The position numbers were made by a program, and so were the translations under genes. From Pelodera strongyloides (taxonomy: Eukaryota; Nematoda; Chromadorea; Rhabditida; Rhabditidae), in the NCBI GenBank assembly GCA_036852015.1, contig JAANDG010000041.1:414296-478295 (forward strand): 64,000 nucleotides of DNA, in the 5' to 3' direction. Shown here piece by piece: positions 25,530-38,000 of this stretch (position 1 is the stretch's first letter; every line of letters starts with the position of its first letter). The notes beneath the pieces were generated by a model. It was not told the DNA's origin. It worked only from the letters and a program-made list of their open reading frames with translations, and made no database searches.

Positions 25530-27719
25530 TTACTCATGGTATGTCTCAGAATGTTGGCTAACGGCAAAGAAACGTCCCATTGCGGAGGTAACACACACCG
25601 GTGCGACTATTTTGCTACAGGATAACACACGGATGCTCCTGTTTGTTCTCGTATATTCAAAGTACTGATCGTTCATCGCTTCCAATTCCTGTAGCAACGA
25701 ATCGGAGGCAAGCACCGACTGTTGGGCGTTACGGAACATCATTTCCGCAATCTTCATTGACGATTTATCGTCCACGAGAGCCTATAACAAAGAGGGAATG
25801 AACTGGTGAAACAAATTAAAGGAGTCTAGTATGGATAGTGTTTTCTATACATATACTGCTATCGAAACCGAAAATAAATTGAATACGTTGAGAAATAGAC
25901 AAAAATGGATCACCCATATGAAACAAATTATACAGAAAAAAGGGACATACACAATTCCGAGTTGTCTCCTTGGCTGCCGATTGAAAGAGTGGGGAACCGT
26001 CCGTACACTATTTGACCGAGGCCAATCCGTGACCTAAATGGGGAATAAGTTAAGAGCTATGGGAAATCCCAGAGAGAAGTAAGACAAATTAGAGCAAAGA
26101 TGCCCGACAAGCCCGGTAGCCCTTTTTTAAATGATAAGCAACCGCATTGCATATTGTCCCATTAAAAGGCTTCTTTTCTCACACTAAAATATTTTACAAC
26201 TTTTTATGCTTGTTTCATACTCTTACAATGTTTTACATACCATAAACTCTACAAAACTTTCGCATCCTGTTGTTGCCTCCACGATTGCACTTCCAACGGC
26301 AGCATGAGTCATTATATCCTCCAACTTGCGTTCTGTAAAAAAAATCTTGTTTTTTTTAGACATATCAATACAAATTGTAGATATCACTCCATCATTATCC
26401 CACTCATGTGCATGCATGTGCAATCAATAATAATTTAAAATATAAAATAACGTTATGAATTTGAGTGTATGTGATCGTATTAAATTGTGTTAAAACAAGA
26501 AACTTACACCCTTATAACCATTTTCCTATTGATCTCCACATCGCCTATTTAGTCTAGAATACAAAAATAGAATAAAAACTAGACCCCAATTAGACCCCAT
26601 ATTGCATAAAGGCATAGGAATGCAAGTACTTGTTTCAAAACCCGGTCGGTATTTCGCTTTAATAAATAAATAAATAAATCATGAATTACAGTAGAGAAAC
26701 CCTCTCCACCTCAACCGAAGAACAATTGCATAAAAAAAGAGAACAATTACTGTAAATAAAACAATATTTAACATTTAAGTTACCTTTCCGGGGAGTGATT
26801 GTATGAAGCTTTCATATTTCCCGGCTTCACCGCTTCACTCTTCAATTGGGAATTAAGGCCATTGTGCGTCTAAATTATCACGCATTAAACGATTCCTCAC
26901 CTGATTCCCTCCTAACAAACGTTGTTTTATATACATGTAACACACCACCCGCATATATGGCGTAGAATTCATAGTATGCATCGCCTTGCCATCATGCAGG
27001 GATTGACTTTAGATATAATGCGTACAATTATTTATACAGTAATACCTAGCTAACCCGCATTCTCCATTGTTCACAGACACGTTACGGTTACTGTCCAAAT
27101 ATGTCCGGTCCGTATTGTGCCGCCTGAAAATGGACGGTAAGAAAAATGACTAGTAAACACACATTTTATAAATAAACTGTGCCATATGATGAAAACAGAG
27201 ACAGAATATGCTCGCACCTCTCTCTGTTCACCCTTGGAAAACGCAACCTCTTCGGAAGTTCGCTTACGAGGAAGGACAATTGTTCGCGGATTGTAGTCGC
27301 TGTTTCTATTCCTTAAAAGTGAACAACAGTGTACTGTGGATGAAACTATACAAACAAATAATACAAAGTATTCGCAGAAATAATAACGAAATGACCAAGC
27401 TCTATTTCAACTAGTGCTGAATTCAGTGTATATTGAACATAATATTAAAGTAGACTAAAACCTTTCATAGGACCCATGCATAGGCCTCGAGTCCTCTGAG
27501 TAATAATTCTCCACATTTCGGCGGCTGTATTGAGAGTCTTCTCGCTCTAAAGTTGCCGCAAGCAAATATATCAGTGAACTAAAATTCCTTGCGAATTTCT
27601 GCCCCCGCCGGAGCATAGCTAAGGACATCTGTGGAATCTTCGCGATGGGTACAATTGGTAAATTCTTCATACTTATGAAATAAACATAAATTATACTCAC
27701 CGTAACGACTTCGATCCAT
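25530..27719 (-). CDS. Unrecognised 159-residue protein, complete five-exon gene
   Basis: I do not recognise this protein. Five exons (27701-27719, 27462-27546, 27092-27123, 26241-26332, 25530-25781) join in phase and encode 159 residues. There is no signal peptide and no membrane segment. Residues 1 to about 45 are polar and rich in Arg, Tyr, Ser and Glu (MDRSRYERED, then YSRRNVENYYSEDSRPMHG). Residues of about 46-115 look helical and globular (KRKLEDIMTHAAVGSAIVEA, then CESFVEFMALVDDKSSMKIA). The tail is ordinary, with a few cysteines. The start was chosen because the ATG sits 25 bases after a TTTTACAG acceptor (27745-27747) and each junction preserves frame. One exon is only 32 bases. Introns of 459 and 758 bases hold only AT-rich sequence, including an (AAAT)5 run. 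Function is unknown. Confidence 0.7.
26660..26679. repeat. (AAAT)5 microsatellite
   Basis: A tetranucleotide run in an intron of the 159-residue gene. Confidence 0.85.
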
Positions 27720-27747
27720 TGCTATGCGGTGACTACGAGGACTCCTG

Positions 27748-28541
27748 TAAAATGTACACGAATTATCATAAAGCTTAACAAGTTAATCAGAGATGGGAGC
27801 ATACGGAACACGTCAAACAAAGCGGACATTTGTTTTCATAAACAATAGATTAAAACAAGCCCCCATACACAAATTTAAGGACTCTTTCGAGGTAAGCAAA
27901 TGAAACTGTGAAATAACTGTGTTTTACAGTTTACAGTACAAATTGACATGACACCAGCGCCTGGCCACTCGGCCAACGCACACTGGAGGGAAAAGCATAT
28001 AGTTATCAAGATTAAATTACAATGAATGAATAAAGTATTCATATAAAATCCAATGCATATAAAATTCCTAAAAATGCAAGATCCAAAACGCAAGTTTGCT
28101 AGATCGACACTATCAAGACATTGCCGCAACGCTATCTGGACGCGTTGCCTGCCCCCGGTCTCGTAATTAGCGGAAAACTGTGCGCGCACATCCTTTTTAG
28201 CAGAAAATCACGCGCGCACAGCCGTTTGGGGCTGGAGGTGGTTGCGCGTGCGGGCGCTCAAGAACGTAGCCGAATCCCCTTCGTGTCTCCTCCTCAAAAG
28301 TGTCTTCGAGTATCAATATCTAGGGTTTTTGTTGTGTGTTTAATCACTTGATGCATTGTGTTATCATGATCATGAATGAAGCAATCTTTCTCTTAGTATA
28401 ATACTTCAATTTTTTTCTCATCTAAAAATTGACGTGCAGTATTTTCCCCCGAGTAGTCTGCTCCTTTAAACCACTTTTTCACTGAGTTCCTTTATCAAAT
28501 GATGGAGAAAAAGTCTTACAATTAGACGAATATATGTACAA
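27748..28541. other. Spacer with CpG-rich patch between the small gene and the lectin
   Basis: The lectin poly(A) signal sits at the right edge and the leader acceptor of the 159-residue gene at the left. The CpG-rich patch at 28125-28265 is the only notable element. The open frames over it (both strands) show no family signature. Confidence 0.5.
28125..28265. promoter_or_regulatory. CpG-rich patch with GCGCGC inverted repeat, candidate promoter
   Basis: CTGTGCGCGC at 28178-28187 is repeated inverted at 28212-28221. The patch lies about 400-550 bases upstream of the ATG of the 159-residue gene and shares the GTGCGCGC core with the block upstream of AP-3 mu. The promoter role is inferred. Confidence 0.35.
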
Positions 28542-28547
28542 TTTATT
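28542..28547 (-). terminator. Poly(A) signal AATAAA of the lectin gene
   Basis: AATAAA on the minus strand lies about 98 bases after the lectin stop codon, a normal distance for a nematode-type 3' UTR. Confidence 0.55.
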
Positions 28548-28644
28548 GACAATTAAACTCTTTCCATTCGGACCCGTGTGCACTTTCATGTATGCTTATC
28601 TATTGTATTGTCAATATAACAAACAACGTCAAGGCCGTCGACTT

Positions 28645-29880
28645 TTAGCTATTGTTAGTGTTGTGGAAAGATAATCTTGAGATATGTCGTTCCTGATCAT
28701 GATGTTCGGTTTCAGTAGGATTCTGAGAAACATCGTCTGTCAGTTGTGTCCGGGCGGGTAGTAAACACATGAATGGGTGATCCTGTAGCTGACTGAAACA
28801 AACATTTTTTTACAAGGAGATAAGGAAATATAAAGATATGCAACCATAAAGTTGACACCCTTCTTTACAGTTACATGCAGTTGGGACGAAATAAAACAGC
28901 AATCTGCCTCAAATAAGCACAACCTTTAAAGATGGCACCTCAAATATATATAATTTATAAAAGCAAAGAAATAAAAACTAACGGATCACAAGTGTACCAA
29001 GCCGATGTGTGTGGGTCAATGCATGTGTATGGATAAAATGGCTCTCCTAAATTGTATTTATTGTTGTTTTCATAATCTCATGTTGACATAATTTCGCTAT
29101 AAATTGCGACCAGTTCTCCTTCCTACAGGGGTATAGGTTGGTGCGCTGAAACACGCACGAACCACCTACGGGTTGGTTTTGACCATCTCCGAAAGCAATT
29201 ATAAATTTATATATTGTATCACTAAGCTAAGGAAACCACCCCCAACCATCTCCATTTATGCACGGAATTTATACCCTGCCTTCCTACCATGTAACTTACC
29301 GTATGACCAGTGTGTATATCCAACCTCTGTTCCGTCAGTCCATCCCCAAATACCAGTCGTTTCATTCCTCATTAGTCCAATCCACATGTAATCAACGTTA
29401 CCTTAATAAGAAATAAGTTTTTCCATTTTTTTGCATACATAATTTGCCTGTGCTTCCGACTGAACTAAACAATATTCGAATTTGAAATTAAATTGAGTTT
29501 TCGTTGTTTGATGACTGAGAGCTTCGACCGCTTCAATTTCTATCACTTACTTATACTGTTGAATCCAAAGGAAATGATGGAGTTTTGAAACGCATTATGA
29601 ACTGAGGCCAGATGTCCTCCGTATGATCGGCATACAATTTGTGCGTTAATGAAGGAAGCTCCTGAAATTTATACCGTTAGAAAATTTATATCACAATGAT
29701 GTTTATGCCGTTTGGCATTACCTAACCATTCCTGGTATTTTCCCAAGTACAAGTCGATGTACCTTTTGTTGACTTGTACAAGCATCCATTGAAAGTATCA
29801 TCGTAGATTCCCAGGTTACATTCTTGTGAATAGGAGACTTGAACGAAAAACGCAGCTATGAATAATGCGTGCAGCATCAT
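28645..29880 (-). CDS. Secreted C-type lectin-like domain protein, complete
   Basis: Five exons (29727-29880, 29551-29661, 29300-29401, 28983-29046, 28645-28792) encode 192 residues. A signal peptide covers residues 1 to about 17 (MMLHALFIAAFFVQVSYSQ), so the protein is probably secreted. One C-type lectin-like domain follows: CNLGIYDDTFNGCLYK, then ASFINAQIVCRSYGGHLASV in helix 2, then MWIGLMRNE and WGWTDGTEVGYTHWSYGEP, then AWYTCDPQLQDHPFMC. The fold-defining cysteines and the WIGL-like core are present. The EPN/QPD and WND calcium and sugar motifs are missing, so classical calcium-dependent sugar binding is doubtful. A polar tail of about 35 residues follows the domain. The third exon uses an AAG acceptor. 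The ATG is 24 bases after an ATTTCAG acceptor (29905-29907). Such lectins often act in innate immunity; that role is not shown here. Confidence 0.85.
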
Positions 29881-29907
29881 TCTTAGTCTTAGAAATATAT
29901 GCAACTG

Positions 29908-32074
29908 AAATGGTGATCATGATCAACGTTTTCGGTTAAAGGAACACTGCATAAAATTAGGAGCAATTAACGTTTGGTATGCCGATAAACTGTTCCAGGA
30001 CACCCAAAAGGAAGTAAATACAGTACCGTGTATGTACCGAGAATTTTATAGCATCATTTATCTGAGGAATGTGAATCTTACAGCACTAAGCGCTATGAAT
30101 TCCGGACAGCTTATCACTTACGTCAAATGTCAAAAAACGGCTATAAAACTGTATAAAACAGTATACATTGTTATGCACCAAAATTCATACGAAGTAAATT
30201 TTTCACCCCTCGAAGCTCGGCACTTTTCTATGCAGATACGGCAGTGTTTTTTGTCTTTCCTTTATACATATGAGTGCTCGAAAAAAACAATCTAGGATCG
30301 AATTCGGAGCCCTGGATTACCGAAATAGTACATAACTGGAGCTCTGTAATGGATGGAGAATGGAATACGACTGTCAACAGAAAAAAAGGATACGATGAAG
30401 TGACCTGCTCCTTTAGTTGGTTGTGGTGCTTTTGTTTCCTCCATTTATATGATTTCCCTTATCTGAATCCGGAATTATGAGTAATTATGAGTAGGATATA
30501 GGTAATAAAGGGTCCGAAAAGTGAAGTGAAGGACGTAATCAGAAAGGAGAAGGGTGGGTGCAACAAAAAGTACACTGTTACTTCCAGAATTGACGTCTCT
30601 GAAATTAGTCATTGTGCTTAGGTAATCTTTTACTTTACTGATTTATTACAATCGAGTAGTACTACGTAGGCGGTGAGTAAGAATATTTGCACGCTTCCGT
30701 TTCGTTGGGTTCCCACCAAATGTTTTGCATAGTTAGGTTATGAAACTTTACCAGCATGTGCCTCATCATTCATCATTCATTGTCCATACTTTGAAAATAT
30801 ATGTCGGTATATTAGTAATCTATTAGCGCATAGTGCATAGTGATTAAAACGTAGACACGGCGTTGAGACGGAAAATATTGAAAACCAATTAATTATTTTA
30901 CTTTGACATTATACTTTAATTGAAGATACCGACAGATGACAAAGCTTCTTGCTTCTACATGAGACGCTTGAATTTCTTTATTGCTAACATAATTTTTTTT
31001 GTTCGCAATTAAAATCGTTATACGAGTATTGCATTTTATGCTTCGTATCAGTATCAGTGTCACTTTTGCAGTGCCATGGCTAAATCGGTCCGCTTTCAAT
31101 ATTTATTTCTCGCCTGTATTTTTCACTTTGATTCTATCCTTTTCTCTCTATCGCTTGTCCATGAATTCGCAACAATCTCGTCCCTCTAACTGTCCAACTC
31201 TCCATATTCGATAGATATTGTATCGTATGGCCTGACCTCGCTCGAAACACAGATATAACTCAGTCTCTCTACCTGTTTACTACCATTCCTTTCTTGTCGT
31301 TTGCACACTATGGCTCTACATTCGAAAGTGAATAAAAATTTATTGCAATTTCGTCGCTCTTCCTTATCTTCACTTTGATTAAAGCAATTTTCCATAAATG
31401 TCAAAAAATTGTCTAGAGCTTGGACGGATTTTATAGCGGCTATAATTTTAAAATAACTCTGTTTTATAGTCCAGGCTACGCCCGTTGTATAATCATTCTC
31501 GGGAGTATTTTCTCACAGTGCTCATAAATTATCTCTATCATCGCTATTAATCTCGATGATAATTTGCACAGACTACTTTGCAATGATTTACGACAACAAG
31601 GCGCATATAAGCAGATAAAACAGTGAGCAAATCATCATTTCGTCACTTGCTACTTGACTGGCTCAGAGTCGATACTTTCTTAAGATCAATATTTCTTACC
31701 CATGCTAGTAGAAATGCAAGTTATTATATTTTCCCCAGCCTTTTTATGCTGATGTTACTAAGTATTTGAACTTCCTTTCACCCGTTTAAAACAACATTGC
31801 CAAAACAATATTTACGGTTTAGGAAATCTTATGATCAAATGTTTTCTCGTTGCTTGTCTTATCGCTTGCATTTTCCGAGCGGCCTTCTCGTGTCTTTCGA
31901 GAGTTTTGATTCCTTTTCGTTGAAATTAGTAATTCGGACAGTCGCATGTATTTTATTTCGACGCAAGGGTTATTTTCTTTACGCTTAGATTTGCCTATGT
32001 TGTGTTGCCGGTGTCAAGGATCGTTGTAAATGGTATTAGCTCAGTGTATTGGGAGACTTACAGAGTACCATAAT
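29908..32074. other. Divergent intergenic region between lectin and FAH
   Basis: No gene can be supported here. Open frames of 60-90 codons on the plus strand near 30.0-30.5 kb have no recognisable motif or clear splice context. The region should hold the divergent promoters of the lectin (minus) and fumarylacetoacetase (plus). Confidence 0.5.
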
Positions 32075-32089
32075 CCTTTCAGCCTAATC

Positions 32090-34698
32090 ATGAAATCGTT
32101 CATCGAAGTGCCCGCTGGATCTGACTTTACTATTCACAATTTGCCCTACGGAGTGTTCAGAAGCGGATGCTGCCCTAAGGTACATCACATTTTAGAATTC
32201 CCTTTCAGGTGATAATTTAAATGCTCCTTTCAGCCTCCATATATATAAAAAAATATTTTAGGGTCATATTGGAGTCGCAATTGGAGAGCAGATTCTGAAA
32301 CTGAAGGCAGTCGCTCATTTATTCGCTGAGTTGCCATCCCATGGACCTCATATTGCCGAAGCATTCAGACAGGTAAGGAAGTTTGCGTCACTGGAGGTCA
32401 TTATTGTTTTTTTTTAATCAAGTATTCGTTGAAATAGGATCTTGTTGCAGCTCAGAACCGCGAATGCAAAGTAAAAATTGTTTTCCTGTTTTCTTTCTTG
32501 GAGGAGCCCTATGTCACTGACAGCCTCCAACTTTAGTATATGATTGTTCCTTCCAGACGACCCTCAACGATTTCATGGGACTTCCTCGAGCTGCTTGGAT
32601 CGAGGCCAGAAATCTGATTCAGAAATTGCTCTCCGATGATTGTCCGACACTCAAGGTACACCATATTAATCGTCCCTAATGTATTTACTTTAAACTAGGG
32701 CAATGGCTTTAGACTGATTCATCTTGAAGTCCTGATCATAGCCGAATATCAAATGAACGAGGAATAAACTAGTCAAAAATAAATATATTCAGGAGGATGT
32801 TGAACTACGCGGCAAAGCATTCGTCGCTCAGAAGGATGTGACCATGCTGCTTCCAGCTAATATTGGAGATTACACAGACTTTTACTCGTCCATTCAACAC
32901 GCCACCAATGTGGGAATTATGTTCAGAGGAAAGGAGAATGCACTCATGCCAAACTGGTATTGGTTTCTGTGTTTCGTTTCTTTTGTTGCTATCGACGTGC
33001 TAATCGACTGGAGATTAAGTTTTCTGGAAAGAAGTAATTGACTGTTTCTTTCGAAGGATAGTATGTTAGGCGCAGCTTCGGAGATGTCTTATTTAAAGGG
33101 TTGATTGTGTTTCTTGTTTAGGAAATGGCTCCCCGTCGGATACCATGGCCGTGCCTCATCAATCTGCCCTTCTGGAACTCCTGTATACCGACCCAACGGA
33201 CAAACGAAGGCTGACGACGGTATTTTACTAATTACTATAAGAACGACATAAGAACGACATTATATTGTGCAAGTCAACTCAGACAACACTTCTCACTTAG
33301 TGCTCAGTTATATGAGTTTTTTTTGTGTCGGTGACGACATAATTTTCGTTCCCTTTAATTCACTGTTACAGCGGCTGAACCAACTTTTGGACCTTCTCGC
33401 CTCGTAGACTTTGAACTCGAGATGGCCTTCTTCGTGGGTGGTCCAGCGACCAAGCTTGGACAACCGATCCCAATTGAAAAAACCGATGAGCACATCTTTG
33501 GAATGGTGCTGATGAACGATTGGAGTGGTAAGGTCGTTAATTATGTTTACTAGGATGATTTTTCTCTGAATTAATGGATTATTAAGTAAGTGATGTTTTT
33601 CTTATTTTCGTTGACTATTGTTCAATCCACCGAGGAAACCAAACCTTGCTGTCTGCACCCATGAGGCAATTTTTTTACTACTCGTTATGTAAATGGTTCA
33701 GCTCGTGACATCCAAAAGTGGGAGTATGTCCCTCTTGGACCCTTCCTCGCCAAGTCTTTCGGTACTACAATCTCCCCTTGGATCGTAACAATGGAAGCAT
33801 TGCGTCCATTCATGATTGAGAATCCCAAGCAGGTTCGTACAAACGACGTGTCTAGTTCTTGTCTAATATTTTTTATTGTCTAATATTCGGCTGTGTAACA
33901 CGATAAACATCGCTATCTAGGATCCCGCGCCTCTTCCTTACATGGCGCATGCTGACCCCTACACGATGGACATCAACCTCTCCGTGGCCATCAAACGTGC
34001 GTTATTTTAAGACGTGGTTTTTTTTACATGCGGTAGCTTCAAGGTGAAACATGAGGTACACGCTTTATTCCATCTCTTTTTAGCCGAAACATCAACTGAT
34101 CATGTCGTTTGCAAGACCAACTTCAAGAACCTGTACTGGACACTGAAGCAGCAGCTTGCTCACCACACCGTCAATGGTTGCAATGTGAGACCTGGAGACC
34201 TGATGGGATCTGGAACCGTTTCCGGACCGGTTGGTACCTCTTGACTGTGTATATTATTGCGTTTTCTTCGCTAAGCTTCGTGAGAGTTTTAAAGTTTCCT
34301 GTAATTAACGCATCAATGATTTGCAGGAAACTGTATTCTTTTTTTAGGACGAGTCTGCGTATGGATCCATGCTCGAACTGTCGTGGAGAGGTGCAAAGAC
34401 CGTTGCTGTTGGAGATCAGACCAGGAAATTCATTCAAGATGGAGATGAGGTTAGCAAAGGAACCAATGTTGTTATGAAACAAGGGAACTATTAAAGTATA
34501 CACATTCAAAAAACCATAATGTGTCAGCTTAGGGCACAAACACGTGTTGTTGAGGCCATGGCTTTCGACCACAGTCATTTTCGAATAATATTTTAGGTGA
34601 CCATCTTCGGACACTGCGAGAAGAACGGTATTCGTGTTGGATTCGGCGAATGTCGCAGCAAGCTTTTGCCTTCCGACGCCGCCAAGGATCAAAATTGA
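32090..34698 (+). CDS. FAH: Fumarylacetoacetase, complete
   Basis: This enzyme hydrolyses 4-fumarylacetoacetate to fumarate and acetoacetate, the last step of tyrosine and phenylalanine breakdown in the cytosol. Eleven exons (32090-32179, 32262-32372, 32557-32655, 32793-32956, 33122-33219, 33372-33527, 33702-33832, 33921-33996, 34084-34229, 34348-34449, 34597-34698) encode 424 residues (human 419). The N-terminal SH3-like domain starts [20 protein letters not shown]. Catalytic and metal residues known from mouse FAH are visible. [18 protein letters not shown] carries the metal Asp (129) and catalytic His (136). FELEMAFF carries two metal Glu. [13 protein letters not shown] carries Asp, Arg and Gln. 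LAKSFGTT carries the Lys/Thr pair and SMLELSW the late Glu. No break is seen. The ATG is 7 bases after a CCTTTCAG acceptor. Confidence 0.97.
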
Positions 34699-34899
34699 AT
34701 GGATTAATAATTGCGTAATGAATGGCTTACATCACTTCTAGGCACATCTTATTATTGCTTACCTAGGAATACATTAGTTGTCCTACTGTATTGTCATCCT
34801 CAACGTGTAGATTTATGTCATAATACGTTGCTTGACTTTTCTGTGATGGTTATTTATCGTATGTTGTCTTGCCTACCTTGGAACATATCTACTTATTTA

Positions 34900-34905
34900 A
34901 ATAAA
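34900..34905 (+). terminator. Poly(A) signal AATAAA of FAH
   Basis: AATAAA lies 202 bases after the FAH stop codon in AT-rich sequence. The next same-strand gene has a leader-type acceptor only about 165 bases further on. Confidence 0.6.
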
Positions 34906-35071
34906 AGTGTTTAGCTATGTTTTGTCGCATTCGTTTGCTTTGTTCCCGAACTCACATGCACTTTCTCTTCACATAAGTGCGAATGCCTGAGTTTTTTGTC
35001 TGAAGGGTACCTGATTTCCTAATCTGGTGATTGTCCGCGCTGTTTTCTGCGCGGCTTATTTATGTCTATAG

Positions 35072-38000
35072 ATGATAATCCGCAGACGCGACCGCTTCTT
35101 CCGCGTGTGGTTTGAGCCGCGGGGAGACGGAAAACATCAGTCCATGTTAAGCGCCATTTCAGTGACAATCGCGGGTATCACGGGTACGTACTTGACACTT
35201 CCATTTCTACACTCCTTCGAATTATGCGACTATATTTAGACAGCTCTGTTCTAATTCTCAGGTTATCTAGAGGTTCATTAGAATAGAGATTCATTCATAA
35301 ACTAACTCTCACATTAAGCGAGATACAACTTCCAGTTATTATGCGCATATGTATCAGTGTCTTTTGTAGCTCAACATGATCGATGACTGTCTAGACATTC
35401 TCAAATTTGCATACTTTCTGTTTGCAGGATAGAAAGTGGTGCACAGGTTATTGCGTGTTGATATGGTGTGCAGGCGATCAGTTATTATGCGATAACTAAA
35501 GAGAACGAGGGAGACAGCCCTGTTGAAGGCTGCTCTGTTTAGCATATATCTGAACGAAATACACGGTGAAGATGCCGCTCTCGGATAAGGTTCTGTGCCG
35601 ATGACCCAAATTTGAATAGCAAATCGCATAAACATACCCAGCGCCACATTTTCACTCCCGAACATGATGAGATATTGCATTTGGTGTTGCATTCCCCGAG
35701 CTATTGTGTTAATATATTCACTCTTGTGGATTATACACCTTTCAAACTATTACCATGTCATGCTTATTTGTTGCAGTCTTTGGCTCTTTTACAGGCTAAA
35801 TAATGTGCAATTGTTTTACGTATAACTTTTGGAAGAAGAACATAAACCAAAAGTGCCCAGATTGTATCCCTTATATGGCTTATTGGAACCAAACCCCCGT
35901 ATATGCTTTGCCGACGGCTATCAGCTTACCTTTACCAAACATTGGATCAAAGGTGCGCCCTATGTACACAAGGAACTAGTTAATGGTTTCGTATCAGAGC
36001 TAGAGCACCAAAGCAGTAGCGAAGATTTTATGTGTAAGATATAGACAGATAAAGTGATTACATATAACTATGTATGCTTGTGTCTGCTAACAAGAAAATT
36101 TTTCATGGAAAGTATTGGCGTTGTGTGTATCTTCTCTCGGTTAGGTATGCAAAAAGCACTGATCCATATCGAGGATCTTGTATACGAAAGAGCAGGTTCT
36201 CGCCCACCGGCTGGCTATACTCGGTAATGTGTTGAGCAAACCGTCGTCTCGTTTCTTAACGCCGAGCTTCTTATGCTTATGCATCCCTACATCACACATT
36301 CACCATCCCACCACCCTCAAATAACGGGCACGAATAATCCGTTGCGCAAAGAATATGTATGTGCATTTCAACGGACCCCACACACAGCACTACTGATAAT
36401 ATGAAAATATGATCTTTGTTTCACATTTCCCTCATCGCCTATAAAATTAACCTAACTTTGCTTGTTTTACAATTTTACGGTAATAAGAGAATACAATTTC
36501 CAACGTGAAAAGTGAGAGGCTGTTTAGAGTAGCCGTTTAGCCATGCTCAAAATTAGACTTGGTGTAGGTCGTGTTTTGAACAGACCGGGTGAAACGGTGT
36601 TTGCTGCTTATAGCACTTCTCTTTTCCCCGGATTATGCTATCCATAAGTGCCGAATGAAGGATGAGTAAGGTCAGAAGTTTAGTTTTCGTAAGGGTCTTG
36701 TCTGGCTATCTCTGTCCGGTAAAAATGAGGTCGAGACTCTATAAGGGGAGAGACTGGAAACCCAGTACTCAATTAGAAAACACTCGCATATTTTTGGACG
36801 ATTTCTAGTTTCTATTCGATGCCTCAATCTGTGCTTTGATCAAAATGTGCAGGTTACTGTTTTTTTTTCGAAATTAATAAACATTGCAGAATATTGTCTT
36901 CATTTTAGTTTTCTTGACTGTGTTGTCTTATACTGAGTTCTGGAATGCTCACTTTTGCAGTTCCTTATTTTCGAGCTACTCCCTCATAACTGGCGTAGTA
37001 AGCAGCTGCCCCATTACCAAATCCCATAAATGCAGTAGCGCAATCTTGGCGCCAAAAATTATGCTCATTTGAATAGACCACTAGAGCAATGGTGCACGGT
37101 TAGATATACCCACAATTTGATGACAAGATTTGTATGTTGACACTTCTACCATGTGTAAAGTATATACTTACTTATTTCTCGTTTGTCTATCTATAAGTTC
37201 ATTTGGCACTTAGCATGTTTCAGTATACTCGAGTGTTTTAACTTGAATGTCGTATGTACAATTCTTCATTTCTGCTTTACCAGGATTTAAGTGAGTCCTT
37301 GTTTTGGTAATGCCACGCCGTTTGTTTAAGGAAGCTGCCATGAACAATGCGCGCGTTTTTATGTAATGTTTAGATACCACAAAACCTCCGTAGTTCAAGC
37401 ACAGTCCCAGCTAGTGAAATGTGGGTTTGTGTGACTGTTTGTTCCCTTGCACTGTTCTCAGGTTCCAACAAACAGTGCCAGAATACCGGCCCCAAATTTG
37501 GTCATTTGCATCTTTGTTCTTCTCTCCAAGGCTTTGGGTGGCTCCATTTTCGTTCCGGTCATGAATTTCTTCAAGAATTTCTTTCTTGATGTATTATGAT
37601 ATATCTTTGATTACTCTGCTATATCTATAATCGTTGTTTTAGAATTGCTAGCTTACTTGTTTGTTAGGCATCCACGAGGAAAAATAGTCTCTACTCTCTT
37701 TATCTAATAGTCTAGTCAGGAGTCAATCACTGAAACAAAGCGTATCTACTCACATAAATTTTCGATGAACCACTCTTTTTTTGGGGGAAGCGGGTTGTGA
37801 GTATAAATTGAGTCGTTTCCTGAATGAAATGGCTTCCGCTCAATCCACGGATATACATGCATTTCGGGTTCCCACTAGCACAATGCACCAAATAAAGAAT
37901 GTATATACTATACGATTAAGTGGCACTAAATGGGCCGGGTGAGCTCTATGTCCATGTCCATGACAGCATTGTTCTATGAACTTCTTGGCCATAGTTGACC

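Noticed and set aside
34171..34692. 173-codon open frame on the minus strand
   Set aside because: It lies antisense across FAH exons and introns whose coding strand is certain.
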